Shown here: one piece after another, positions 1 to 10,998 of the stretch | How positions within the stretch are numbered: the first letter of the stretch is position 1 | How the letters are laid out: each line of letters starts with the position of its first letter | The notes under the pieces: generated by a model | Told to the model about the DNA's origin: nothing | Seen by the model: only the letters and a program-made list of their open reading frames with translations | Databases searched by the model: none | Made by a program: the position numbers and the translations under genes | Source: Stomorhina lunata | Taxonomy: Eukaryota; Arthropoda; Insecta; Diptera; Rhiniidae | DNA: 64,000 nucleotides | Direction: 5' to 3' | NCBI GenBank assembly: GCA_933228675.1 | Contig: OW121743.1 | Coordinates: 12,867,371 to 12,931,370 of the forward strand

Positions 1-440
1 TTCTCATTTTCTATTGAAAACTTCTCAATTTCAATTAAAAAATTCAACCTCAATTTCAATTGTGCTTTTCTCAATTTCAATTGAAAAATTCTCAATTTCA
101 ATTTAAAAATTCTCAATTTCAATTGAAAATTTCTCATTTTCAATTGGGCTTTTCTCAATTTCAATTCAAAAATTCCCAATTTCAATTGAAAATTTCTCAA
201 TTTGAACTGAATGTTTCTCATTTTCATTTAGGGTTTTCACAATTTTAATTGAAAATTTCTCATTTTTAATTGAAAATTCTCAATTTCAATTGAAAATTTC
301 TCAATTTCAAATGAAAATTCTCAATTTCAATTGAAAATTTCTCATTTTCAATTGAAAATTCTCAATTTCATTTGAAAATTTCTCAATTTCAATTGAATAT
401 TCTCAATTTCAATTGAATATTTCTCAATTTCAATTGAAAA
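1..440. repeat. AT-rich ~21-bp tandem array (array A)
   Basis: Tandem array with a unit close to CAATTTCAATTGAAAATTTCT, about 20 imperfect copies running off the left window edge. The unit contains the palindrome CAATTG. An apparent open frame from 60 to 248 is only the repeat read in phase, because the period is near a multiple of three; it is not a gene. Confidence 0.9.
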
Positions 441-2640
441 TGGTGTAGAACCGAGTTCAGAACCAACCCAACAACTGAAACTGGAGATAATCCTATAACT
501 GAACCATTAACCGGAACAAAAACTGAATGAAAAACACATAAACGCACAAACAAACATAGATTTCATGAGCACGTGTGTGTGCCTTAGCTTTCTTCCATGG
601 GATAATTATGTCCATTAGTTGTTTCCGAATTATGGGATTTTTCAAAACGACCATATACCAAATCAATGTATGGAAGTGCAACATTTTCATATTATAGAGT
701 CTTTGCTCGAACTGAACCTAAAACTGAACTTGATTCTTGCTACGACTATCTATAGCTTGAATCTACAATACCTAGTTATTAAAGTAGGGTATAATCCAAA
801 ACAAAGCATGACCATTTTAAAAACTAAAAAACGCATGAAGGCGTTTAGAGCACACGCCAATTGAATGACTAGGTACAAAAATATTTTCTGCTTTGTCGCA
901 TTTGGTAGTAAAAAAAAAAAAACTTAAAATAAAACCAATTTAATAAGAAAGTTTTGTTCTTGAATTTCTCTTTTCAGTCGCATTTCATTAACTTATTTTC
1001 AAAAATTTTTTGTTAGCCTATTTATTTTATTAATTATACAAACGAGTGGTAAATTATTACTTCAAAATAGAAACTGGGATCGATAAACTGATTTAAAATT
1101 TTAAAATGATTTAATAATCGGATGCTTTGTTTTTTCCCGGTGTTCAGTTCAAAATTAATGAATCACTTTTCATTTCACTGATTTCTATTTCAACTTGAAT
1201 AATATTGTAATTTTTTTGTGAAAAAAAAAACTAAAATTATGCAAATTTGTTTAAACAGCAAATTATCACAAAAAAAGCTTTACCCAACGCTTAAGTATAA
1301 AAATTTAAAATAAATTGTTGTTGCATTTCTTTCAAAACCGATAGGTTTTGAACTTCAACAACATTTAACATAAGTTTTGCGCATGCGCAACTTTTAAAAC
1401 CACCTCCACTTCAGTTGCCACTTCTTTTCAATTTTGTTTTTTTTTTTGTAATCTTTTATTTTTTGTTGTGGTTTTTTAACACTTACTTAATATTTCTTTT
1501 TTTCTTTTTTTCCTTTTTGTTGTTTTTTTTTTCAATTTTTAAATAATTTCTTTAAAGCTTTTTTCTTTCCTTCGTTTTTTGCGCTTTTTAAATAAATTCT
1601 TTCTTTAATATTCCCATAAATAAAATTCCTTTATCTTTTCTTCACTTTCTTTTTTCTCGTATCTTCTTTATTTTTCTTTAATATTTTTTTTTATTTTATA
1701 TAAACAAGTTCGAAATTTCTTTTACCGCTTTAACTTCTTTTCTCTTTCACGTCCGAATGGTAACTGATCGTTTTTTAGATATTCAAACCTGGCTTGTAAC
1801 ATTATGAAGCTTTGGTCTAACAACTTTGGACTAAGAGAAGAGAGTTTTTCTTTTAAAAACCCCAAACTCTTTCTTCATGATCACTTTATGATCACCAAAG
1901 AGCATTCTAAGCTCAACTTTAACAATTTATTCCATGTCTAGCTTTGGCTTACAATAGTTTTGTGCCAACTAAGTTCAGCTGTTCATGTCTTAAGTTAGGG
2001 CATAAGTTCGAGCCTATTAATTTGCCAGAAAGCACTTTAATTTACCGCTTGTTTTAAACACTTTCTTATTAACGCAAAAAAGAACGGTTTAGTTAGTCAC
2101 GCATTTTGAATTGGGGTCATCAAAAGCTTCAAAACATTGACCTAATTTCTAGTTCCCGCTTAAACAATTACAAGTCTAAATGGAAAATGGTCAAAATATA
2201 ATGATTCAAACTTTTTTAACTGCTTTAATTGATCGAGCATGACATTGTCTTATTCTCTCATTAGAACCCGAGGATGGCCTTTTATGTTTCGAGGTAGCTC
2301 ATTTCTAGTGCTAACAACTTATACTCCTATACCGCAGTTTGAATAGTTTCCCCCATTAACATGAGTCCTAACTTAACATCACCAAAATTTGTCGAAAGGC
2401 GTTAAATCTCGTCGGCCTATTTACTAGCCCCAAATCTAAAATTAACTCTACAACAACGCACCTCTCAATTGGGACAATGGCCCCGAGTGCTGCGATACAT
2501 ATGGTACCTTCTCGTTTTAACCACGCAGTTTTCGCAGTATAATGTTGCTCCCGCGTTACAGGGGGCTATGACGTGGGTGACCTTTTTTCCCCCACACTCG
2601 TGGGAACAAAATTTCTTTCAATAACAAGCAAACACAAAAA
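441..2640. other. gene-free AT-rich stretch
   Basis: No exon, RNA gene or classifiable element was recognised apart from the dispersed repeat at 525-715. From about 1400 to 1720 it is T-rich and low complexity. Base composition becomes more balanced after about 2450, leading into the small open frame at 2730. It lies upstream of the first recognisable Flo2 exon, so it may be intron or 5' flank. Confidence 0.5.
525..715 (+). repeat. dispersed repeat, partner of 61196-61400
   Basis: A stretch of about 190 bp is clearly similar, with scattered substitutions and small indels, to 61196-61400. Shared landmarks include GTGCCTTAGCTTTCT, CCATTAGTTGTTTCCGA and GACCATAT followed by AATCAAT(G/C)TATGGAAGTGC. 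No protein or RNA was recognised in it. It may be a fragment of a transposable element or a segmental duplication. Confidence 0.75.
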
Positions 2641-2729
2641 ACCCCAAAAAAATAAAAAAACAAATCGACACGGACAAGGACGAGACCACCCTGGAGCGTA
2701 GCTTCAGGGTAATACGGGACACAGTAGGG

Positions 2730-2975
2730 ATGGACGATATTGACGTACTGACTTTAAGTGACATCGACTCGGACATTCTCCGTCAGGAGAGACAAATACT
2801 GACGGACCTAGAGGAAATAGTGGGAGCAACAGAGGTTCTGCTGGATTCCTCCCTCTCCACCGGGGCCACTCATTCACTGGCGGATATAACGCTTGAGTCT
2901 GACTCGGAAAGTGAGATCACAGTGACCTCAGTTTCCGAACAGCCGCTAGCGGGATCTCCTCCAGTGACTCTTTAA
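2730..2975 (+). CDS. small acidic ORF of unknown function, possibly transposon-derived
   Basis: An 81-codon open frame begins with MDDIDVLTLSDIDSDI and ends in a stop at 2973-2975. The frame stays open upstream of the ATG for at least 25 codons (reading TDKDETTLERSFRVIR), so the real start is uncertain. The product is acidic and rich in D, E, S and T, with no Cys/His cluster, membrane segment or motif I recognise. Its GC content is clearly higher than that of the surroundings. That is typical of either a real exon or a relatively young transposon ORF, and since the neighbourhood is full of retroelements I favour a gag or ORF1 fragment. A host exon cannot be excluded. I do not assign a function. 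Confidence 0.3.
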   Translation: MDDIDVLTLSDIDSDILRQERQILTDLEEIVGATEVLLDSSLSTGATHSLADITLESDSESEITVTSVSEQPLAGSPPVTL

Positions 2976-3951
2976 CACTTCCTAGAACTACTCCCTTCAC
3001 TCTTTCCTCTCTTTCTCTTTCCGAAGGATCCTGGCATCACCTTTTCAACCTTACCTAACCCAAAGGTCTTTTATTTTTGGCATAAACAAATTGTAATTAT
3101 CACTCGGTATCGCTAGCCATTAACAGAAACGTACTTGCCTTTGTCCGCTTTAAAAAAATAAGGTCCCATAATGCCATCGGCCTATTATTCAGATCATTTT
3201 CCGGATGCATTGGCACTTCTTGTAATCCTTCTGGCTGGTCTTCACACTAAATTTGCTTTGCACTTTGCTTTTTCCCTCATCCATTTAACCAGTGATTTCA
3301 TCGCCAATTTTCCTACAAAAAAGTGGATCTTTATCCAAAATTACCAGCATCCAAGAGTTAGCCTTTGTGGTAAGTCGAGTGGCTTCAATTCTTGTTCCAG
3401 CTGTTCTGTTAATCACTTAACACCCAAATCTTTCCGCAAAATTTCACGCCAGAAATTGGTGATAAATTTTGTCAGAATATTTCAAATATTTGCCTCAAAA
3501 GCCCGCTTAAACTGACCACAAAAAGTTGGAACTTTCCATTTCCATTACCGAGCACGATTTTGATAAAAAAAAAAAAATCAATGTTCTACAAGGGTTTTTT
3601 GTTTGTAAGTCCATTTGTGGTCAAATTATATGCCAAACTGAACATGTTACACAAAAACTGTGTTACTAAAAAGGGCTTTTATAGGCGCCTAATGATTGGC
3701 CAATTTTTGGTTTGTGTGATTATTCTGGTGACGAAGCTCACTAAAAAATTATTTTATTTATTAGGTCGACCAACATCTACGTCGTTTAGATCTCCTAGTT
3801 CTAGATCTCCTGTCATGTGGGTTATGCTTCAAGGCTTGAAAGTATTAGTTGGCAACGAATAAAATAGAAACTTGAACAGCTGACGGGACGACGGGACAAG
3901 AAAAATGTAATGAAGCGACAAAACCTACATAAGAGTCAAACCTATCAATAA
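2976..3951. other. gene-free stretch
   Basis: No recognisable gene. Open frames at 3171-3515 and 3560-3862 show no known domain and no coding-like composition, and are treated as chance. A direct repeat of TCTCCTAGTTCTAGATCTCC type occurs near 3790-3812. Confidence 0.45.
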
Positions 3952-4217
3952 AAACAAGTAAGAAAGTGCTATAGTCGGTCAAGCCCGACCCTACGATACC
4001 CTTCACCAATAAGGTCAAAGGTGTTCTTTTTCCTGTATAAAGACAAATATTTGCTAAATTTTGCCATCATACAAACATTTTCTGAAGACTTATATATTTA
4101 AGCTGTTTCCGTCATTTGGACTTATATGAGAGCTAGGGTCAAATGTGGACCAATTATCTAGAAAAAATAAACTCAAACTTTGACAGAAGAGTTTGTATGG
4201 GAGCTATTGTCAAATGT

Positions 4218-5264
4218 TACTGCATAAACACTCCTATCTTCGACAAATGTGACTATGTCTGGAGAACCCCCATCTTCAGATGACGGCTGTCTTCTGGAGG
4301 TTTACACTGATGGATCGATGTCAATGTTAGGCGTAGGGGGGGGCTACTTCATCCCACTTCTAGGGAAGGAAATTTGCTTTAGGCTCCCTGATCAATGTAG
4401 TGTTCTACAATCCGAGATATCGGCTATTCACAAAGCAGTCAAACGGTTGAGATAATACAGAGTATACGACAGGGATATTCGTTTCTGTATCGACAGTCAA
4501 TAAAATCCCTATCTAATGTCAATACGACATCTGTTCTTACCCGCGAATGCCGGGCATCTCTTAACGAGATGGCGAGACATTGCAAGATCGAACTCTTCTG
4601 GGTACTCGGGCACAACAACATATGTACCTAGTAACTCCACAGCGGACAAACTTGCTAAATCCGGTGCTCTCCTGGGTCAGGACAACATCGACCAATTTAC
4701 GGGCTTACCGCTATCCGCCTGCAAATTAATAATTAGGCAATTACTTTTCGCGTCAGCGCAGAGCGAGTGGTATTCGGAAACCACTTGTTCCATATCTATG
4801 CAAACATGGCCCACCTACAACACTTAACGTTCAAACATCGTGGTAACTTTGCCCCGTCACAGACTCCGCAACCTTATCTCAACCCTAACAGGTCATTGCG
4901 TTTTTGGCATACATGCCAGAAGACTAAATCTTAAATTTTATGACTACTATCGTAGTTGTCATAACATAGAAGAGGAAGAGACAGTGACTCATCTTCTATG
5001 TCACTGCCCCGTCCTCTCGACTTCAAGGGCTCTCAATCTGGGGGCACCCTTTCTGCATGATTTATCAGATCTAGCGAGTATTAACATTCGTGAAATCGAC
5101 TCATTTATCAGGGCTACAGGATGGCTTGATTAGCCTCTCATTGATAGCCTGGAGTAATTATTTGTGCTCTTTTCTTCCAGTCTATCCCTTGCAGGTAACA
5201 CAAAGGGACCGCTTTTTAGGACCCAAGTGACGTTGACCTACATCGGCTGCCTGCCTAACCTAAC
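4218..5264 (+). mobile_element. 5'-truncated non-LTR retrotransposon with target-site duplication
   Basis: The insertion is flanked by a 14-bp duplication (CTATTGTCAAATGT at 4204-4217 and CTATGGTCAAATGT at 5265-5278, one mismatch). This falls exactly where the host type-1 element should read GCTATGGTCAAATGTGG. The element keeps only the 3' part of its second ORF (RNase H plus a C-terminal Cys/His region) and ends in CCTAACCTAACC, a short repeated 3' tail. 5' truncation, target-site duplication and repeated tail are hallmarks of target-primed reverse transcription. A 51-bp end of what looks like the same family lies at 38967-39017 in the other orientation. Confidence 0.85.
4255..5133 (+). pseudogene. 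LINE ORF2 C-terminal remnant: RNase H domain and Cys/His tail
   Basis: The first open piece reads LLEVYTDGSMSMLGVGGGYF and then LPDQCSVLQSEISAIHKAVK. This is the start of a LINE RNase H domain: the first catalytic Asp in YTDGS and the Glu of the SEISAI helix. A frameshift near 4455 breaks it. A second piece (4516-4827, other frames) has WVLGHNN-type sequence and then STADKLAKSGA, the last RNase H helix with its catalytic Asp. The third piece (4840-5133) ends with CHNIEEEETVTHLLCHCPVL, the Cys/His motif common after RNase H in Jockey/I/LOA-type LINEs, and a stop after GWLD. At least two frameshifts make it non-functional. It is one continuous ancestral reading frame, not three genes. Confidence 0.85.
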
Positions 5265-5711
5265 CTATGGTCAAATGTGGACCGATTTCAATAAAATTTG
5301 GTACAGTAATTTAAGTTTACATAAGCAGTATTTGTTTTAAATTTCATTAAAAAATATTAATGTTTGTGGTTAATATATCAATTTCGGGAAGTGGGACCAA
5401 TATGAGGTACCCAAAACAATGGACCGATTTTGACGAATTTCAATAGCCATGGTCCCATTGTCAAAAAATTATATGTGCCAAAGTTCATCAAATTATGTTT
5501 AGAATTGCGACCTGTAATCAAACTACAGGGTTTACATGGGGTCCAGCCAGACCGACGAACGGACGGACTGACATCGCTAAATCGACTCAGAAAGTGAATC
5601 TAAGCCTATTGGTATACTAAAAGATAGATTTAAGACAAATATTTCTATGTGTTAAATACATCAGCACAAACTTATAATACCCTTTCCACCTAAGGTGGTG
5701 AAGGGTATAAA

Positions 5712-6460
5712 AAGCTATAGTCGGTCAAGCCGACTATATCATACTACCCTTCACTACTAAGGTCAAATATGGACCAAGAAATTAACAAGTTTTTCTTAAG
5801 TCTTAAAGACAAACATACATATACTATGTGCCATTTTTTCAAAATTTCGAGATTTATATCATTTCCGGCTAAGGACCTGATATGGAAGCTAGGGTCAATT
5901 GTGGACCGATTGTTACCAAATTTTGGATATTGGTTTATATTTACAAAACATTTATTTGTGCAAAGTTTTAGTAAACAAATGCATTTATCTTTAGAGTTAT
6001 AAACGTTTTTGTGCTTTTGTGTATATATAAACGTATTTTGAGAATATATCCTGTATGGGAGGTATGGTCAAATATGGGCCGATTCCTACGAAATTATTTA
6101 CACTGATTAAGGTTATCATAAGCAATATTTCTGCTGAATATTATTATTAAAATACAACTAAATTTGTGGCTATAAAAGACCAAAAAGTCCGGGAAGGCAT
6201 CTCTATGGGAGGCACCCGAAATAGTAATCCGATTTTGCTCAAAAAGTATAGGGATTGTCCTTGGAACAAAGTATGAGCCTGTGCTTACATGGATAACCGG
6301 CCAGCCAGCCAGCCAGCCGGACGGACATCGTTAAAACTTCGGGAGTAATTCTAAGTCGATTGGTATACTAAAAGCTTTGTCTCAAACCAACATTTCTATG
6401 TGTTACAAACATCAGCAGAAACCCAATATACCCTTTCCACCTATGGTGGTGAAGGGTATT
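5712..6460 (+). mobile_element. dispersed non-coding element, type 1, second copy head-to-tail
   Basis: It follows the first copy directly: the sequence goes from GGTGAAGGGTATAAAAAG straight into CTATAGTCGGTCAAGCCGAC, without the ACAAGTAAG start. It carries the same modules: TATGGGAGGTATGGTCAAAT near 6053, a (CCAG)n/GGAC stretch at 6300-6325, AGTCGATTGGTATACTAAAAG near 6352, and the terminal hairpin with GGTGGTGAAGGGTAT at 6446. Direct joining suggests tandem insertion or recombination between copies. Confidence 0.7.
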
Positions 6461-6555
6461 ATGAGATTTTCATCCAAGTTTGCTAGCGTCCATTTACCTT
6501 TTCCTTTTGGGGTAGGTCGTGTTCTTGTACCATTTGAAGGGTATAAAAATGTTCT

Positions 6556-9450
6556 AATCTTCTATAGAAAAATTTTTGATACAAAAATTTTGTAAAGAAA
6601 AATTTTTGATAAAAAAAATTTTCTATAGAAAAATTTTTGATGAAAAAATTTTCTATAGAAAAATTTTGGATAAAAAAATTTTCTATAGAAAAATTTTTGA
6701 TAAAAAAATTTTCTATAGAAAAATTTTTGATAAAAAATTTTTTTAAAGAAAAATTTTTGAGAAAAAAATGTTCTATAGAAAAATTTTTGAGAAAAAAATT
6801 TTCTATAGAATAATTTTTGATAAAAAAATTTTCTAAAGAAAAAGTTTTGATAAAAAAATTTTCTGAAGAAAAAGTTTTGATAAAAAAATTTTCTAAAGAA
6901 AAAGTTTTGATAAAAAAATTTTCTATAGAAAAATTTTTGATAAAAAAATTTTCTAAAGAAAAAGTTTTGATAAAAAAATTTTCTAAAGAAAAAGTTTTGA
7001 TAAAAAAATTTTCTATAGAAAAATTTTTGATAAAAAAATTTTCTAAAGAAAAAGTTTTGATAAAAAAATTTTCTAAAGAAAAAGTTTTGATAAAAAAATT
7101 TTCTAAAGAAAAAGTTTTGATAAAAAAATTTTCTAAAGAAAAAGTTTTGATAAAAAAATTTTCTAAAGAAAAAGTTTTGATAAAAAAATTTTCTAAAGAA
7201 AAAGTTTTGATAAAAAAATTTTCTATAGAAAAATTTTTGATAAAAAAATTTTCTAAAGAAAAAGTTTTGATAAAAAAATTTTCTAAAGAAAAAGTTTTGA
7301 TAAAAAAATTTTCTAAAGAAAAAGTTTTGATAAAAAAATTTTCTAAAGAAAAAGTTTTGATAAAAAAATTTTCTAAAGAAAAAGTTTTGATAAAAAAATT
7401 TTCTAAAGAAAAAGTTTTGATAAAAAAATTTTCTATAGAAAAATTTTTGATAAAAAAATTTTCTAAAGAAAAAGTTTTGATAAAAAAATTTTCTAAAGAA
7501 AAAGTTTTGATAAAAAAATTTTCTAAAGAAAAAGTTTTGATAAAAAAATTTTCTAAAGAAAAAGTTTTGATAAAAAAATTTTCTAAAGAAAAAGTTTTGA
7601 TAAAAAAATTTTCTATAGAAAAATTTTTGATAAAAAAATTTTCTATAGAAAAATTTTTGATAAAAAAATTTTCTATAGAAAAATTTTTGATAAAAAAATT
7701 TTCTATAGAAAAATTTTCTATAGAAAAATTTTGTATAGAAAAATTTTCGATAGAAAAATTTTTGATAAAAAAAATTTGTATAGAAAAATTTTTGATAAAA
7801 AATTCTCTATAGAAAAATTTTTGATAAAAAAATTTTTCTATAGAAAAATTTTTGATAAAAAAATTTTGTATAAAAAAATTTTTGATAAAAAAATTTTGTA
7901 TAGAAAAATTTTTGATAAAAAAAATTATCTATAGACAAATTTTTGATAAAAAATTTTCTATAAAAAAATTTTTGATAAAAAAATTTTTGAAAAAAAAAAA
8001 TTTTCTATAGAAAAATTTTTGATAAAAAAATTTTGTACAGAAAAATTTTTGATAAAAAAAATTTAGTATAGAAAAATTTTTGATAAAAAAATTTTGTATA
8101 GAAAAATTTTTGATAAAAAAATTTTTGATAAAAAAATTTTTGATAAAAAAATTTTCTATAGAAAAATTTTCTATAGAAAAGTTTTTGATAAAAAAATTCT
8201 AAATTCTTTTGTAACAAAATTCTATATAGAAAAATTTTCTATAAAAAATTTTTGATAAAAATTTTCTATAAAAAAATTTTTGATTAAAAAAATTTTCTAT
8301 AGAAAAGTTTTTGATAAAAAATTTTTCTATAGAAAAATTTTTAATCAAAAAATTTTCTATAGAAAAATTTTTGATAGAAAAATTTTCTATAGAAAAATTT
8401 TTGATAAAAAAAATTTTGTATAGAAAAATTTTTAATAAAAAAATTTTCTATAGAAAAATTTTTGATAAAAAAATTTTCTATAGAAAAATTTTCCATAGAA
8501 GAATTTTTGATAAAAAATTTTTCTATAGAAAAATTTTTGATAAAAAAATTTTCTATAGAAAAAGTTTTGATAAAAAAATTTTCTAAAGAAAAAGTTTTGA
8601 TAAAAAAATTTTCTAAAGAAAAAGTTTTGATAAAAAAATTTTCTAAAGAAAAAGTTTTGATAAAAAAATTTTCTATAGAAAAATTTTTGATAAAAAAATT
8701 TTCTATAGAAAAATTTTTTGATAAAAAAATTTTCTATAGAAAAATTTTTGATCAAAAAAATTTTCTATAGAAAAATTTTTGATAAAAAAATTTTCTATTG
8801 AAAAATTTTTTATAAAAAAAATTTTCTATAGAAAAATTTTTGATAAAAAGATTTTGTATAAAATATTTTTGATAAACAAATTTTTAATAAAAAATTTTCT
8901 ATAGAAAAATTTTTGATAAAAAAATTTTGTATAAAAAAATGTTTGATAAAAAATTTTCTATAGAAAAATTTTTGATCAAAAATTTTCTATAGAAAAATTT
9001 TTGATCAAAAAAATTTTCTATAGAAAAATTTTTGATAAAAAAATTTTCTATTGAAAAATTTTTTATAAAAAAAATTTTCTATAGAAAAATTTTTGATAAA
9101 AAGATTTTGTATAAAATATTTTTGATAAACAAATTTTTGATAAAAAATTTTCTATAGAAAAATTTTTGATAAATAAATTCTGTATAGAAAAATGTTTGAT
9201 AAAAAAATTTTCTATAGAAAAATTTTTATAAAAAAAATTTCTATAGAAACATTTTAAATTTTCTATAGAAAAATTTTTGATAAAAAAATTTTCTATAGAA
9301 AAATTTTTGCTAAAAAAATTTTGTATTGAAAAATTTTTGATAAAAAATTTTTGATAAAAAATTTTCTATAGAAAAATTTTTGATAAAAAAATTTTCTATA
9401 GAAACATTTTTGATAAAAAAATTTTCTATAGAAACATTTTAAATAAAAAA
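6556..9450. repeat. 30-bp AT-rich tandem array (array B)
   Basis: Roughly 95 units of about 30 bp, consensus near TTTTTGATAAAAAAATTTTC followed by TATAGAAAAA. Between about 6600 and 7710 the register holds at exactly 30 bp with almost no indels, so every second unit lines up in 60-base rows. Two unit variants (TCTAAAGAAAAAG and TCTATAGAAAAAT) alternate in irregular blocks. After 7720 the array is more divergent in unit length. Because 30 is divisible by three, long frames stay open (for example 331 codons from 6817, encoding decamers of the IKKFSKEKVL type). These are repeat artefacts, not genes. Confidence 0.95.
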
Positions 9451-10810
9451 TAGGCTTAGCTATTGTCTTATTGACTTAATCTTTTCAAGTTTTTGTGGAC
9501 TTCGCACTGAGATTTATTAGTTTCTGTAACTACCAATGCGGTCATTGTTTGCTGCAAGGGGTACCCTTGGGACACGAAGCTTGTAACTATTCTACCTACC
9601 ATTAAATTCTTACTCTATAATCCGGAAATATATTTTTGTTACAATTGAAAACCATTTTTTGGTATATAACAATATATATCGTTTGTAAATCCATAAAACT
9701 GAGTTTAACGGGTTATGCTAGCCCTAAATATAGATCGAATGTGGGTTTTTGCTATTGAAGAACCTATAGTTAAACTTTATATCCGTCATAATGACTTCTC
9801 ATCAATTTATTGTTGCTATTTTTTTTATTTATCTGTCTATCCATCCCCCTAGGGCGCCTTAAATAACAGAGGAGCCCTAGGGGCATGAACCCCCTTCAAC
9901 CTAACCTCACTTGCTCTTAACTTTTTCTGTAACAAGTTTATAAAAAAACACCTGGGAAATAAAAAGAAATTCATTATGGGAAATATTAAAACTTCCTAGT
10001 CATCTTTATTAAATAAAAAACTATAAAAAAAATAAAGCAAAAATAACACTTTCAATTTCATCAGAAATTTAACCATTAAACCTGACATGTATCAGGCAAC
10101 ACAACGCACGCATTTGACACTTAAAGAGCACGCACACATTTTGACATTACTCTGGCCATCAACAGAAGTGAGTTAGTATGTAACTGTTTTTTTAAGACTT
10201 TTGTCAATAATATTGAGTCAATATCTTTTGGTGCAAAAGCTCTTAGTGTTCAAAATATTTATTTATGATGAGAAAACAGAGAAATTGAAAAAATATACGT
10301 TAAGTCATGATGACATTAACATTAAGAGAATAAGAAAGAGTAATTTTCTTTTCTAATGTCAGCATAATTAAACCATAAAATATCAATAATTTTATGGGCG
10401 TCTTTTTTTTATTACCATTAAAGGAAAAAAATTGTTTAAGCGTGACAAAGCTCACGTAGACCAGCCAAAATAGTTTAGGCGAATTGGCAAAATTTAAAAG
10501 AAATTTAAGTTACTTGGTTTATGTTGAATAACCATTAACCATTTATATTTTTACAACAGCTGTCATTTTGAAAGATATAATCTTGACAACTCTTAACAAC
10601 TTTTTAAATCTCAAATGTCAACATTAAGATTATTAACTGTCATAAATAAAGTGACAGTTGAGCATAAAATCACTGAAAGAGCATAACATCAAAAATGACA
10701 TTTACAGCCAGAGTGACATATGTTATGACATGTCACTCTTTTCAAAACATCTTTTATCTTTTGTAACTGTCAAATTAACTTGCTAATATATAATTTTCTA
10801 AATTTTCTAG
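9451..10810. other. unique AT-rich sequence before the first visible Flo2 exon
   Basis: No gene found. It contains the GC-rich hairpin at 9846-9883 and a perfect 10-bp inverted repeat (AGAGTGACAT at 10710-10719, complement at 10730-10739). It ends in the splice acceptor TTTTCTAG before 10811. If Flo2 is spliced as in other flies, this is intron sequence separating the short N-terminal exon, not seen here, from exon 10811-10998. Confidence 0.55.
9846..9883. other. GC-rich hairpin next to a LINE-like tail
   Basis: A perfect 10-bp inverted repeat (CCCCTAGGGC at 9846-9855, GCCCTAGGGG at 9874-9883) has an 18-base loop in otherwise AT-rich sequence. About 16 bases later comes CAACCTAACCTCAC, resembling the CCTAACCTAACC tail of the LINE ending at 5264. 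It may be a short LINE 3' end with its stem-loop. Confidence 0.5.
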
Positions 10811-10998
10811 GTGGCTGCTGTGGTTCACAAAAGAAACGTACAATTGTGGGTGGCTGGGCTTGGGCCTGGTGGTGTGTCACCGATGTACAGCGTCTCTCCC
10901 TTAATGTCATGACCCTAAATCCCATGTGTGAAAATGTGGAGACAGCCCAGGGTGTTCCATTGACGGTGACTGGTGTAGCACAATGTAAAATTATGAAG
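10811..10998 (+). CDS. Flo2: Flotillin-2 exon (N-terminal SPFH/PHB region)
   Basis: Flotillin-2 is a membrane-raft scaffold protein, anchored to the inner leaflet of the plasma membrane and endosomes by N-terminal acylation, that forms hetero-oligomers with flotillin-1. This 188-nt exon encodes the highly conserved start of the SPFH/PHB domain: GCCGSQKKRTIVGGWAWAWW, then CVTDVQRLSLNVMTLNPMCE, then NVETAQGVPLTVTGVAQCKI and MK. The acceptor is TTTTCTAG before 10811 and the donor is GTTTGT after 10998. It begins in phase 1 (the first two bases complete a Gly codon, as expected for the SGGCCGS motif) and ends in phase 0. The two Cys of GCC are the kind of residues that are palmitoylated in the family, which is inference here. 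The preceding exon with the start Met and myristoylated Gly was not found and is probably upstream. Codon usage and conservation contrast sharply with the surrounding introns. Confidence 0.97.

Larger units (their letters stand above)
3952..5714 (+). mobile_element. dispersed non-coding element, type 1 (interrupted by a LINE)
   Basis: It starts with ACAAGTAAGAAAGTGCTATA, then a short GC-rich imperfect hairpin (GTCGGTCAAGCCCGAC) and ATACCCTTCACCA. It ends near 5714 with a hairpin around CCACCTAAGGTGG and then TGGTGAAGGGTAT, the reverse complement of the 5' subterminal motif. Internal modules include GAGCTATGGTCAAATGTGGA and a CCAG/GGAC tetranucleotide stretch near 5545. No coding capacity of its own is visible. 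A 5'-truncated LINE at 4218-5264 interrupts it. Related copies lie at 5712-6460, 22826-23317 and 25094-25405. The class (Helitron-like, MITE or other) cannot be settled by eye. Confidence 0.75.

Noticed and set aside
3171..3862. Two open frames of 100-114 codons on the + strand
   Set aside because: No recognisable domain, no coding-like composition and a position in element-rich flank. Chance frames are likely.
6817..7812. 331-codon open frame encoding IKKFSKEKVL decamers
   Set aside because: It is the 30-bp array B read in phase. Period divisible by three and absence of stops in the unit explain the frame, and there is no initiation context or unique sequence.
8005..8770. Overlapping Lys/Phe-rich frames on both strands
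   Set aside because: Both strands of a palindromic AT-rich repeat stay open. There are no domains and no splice context.
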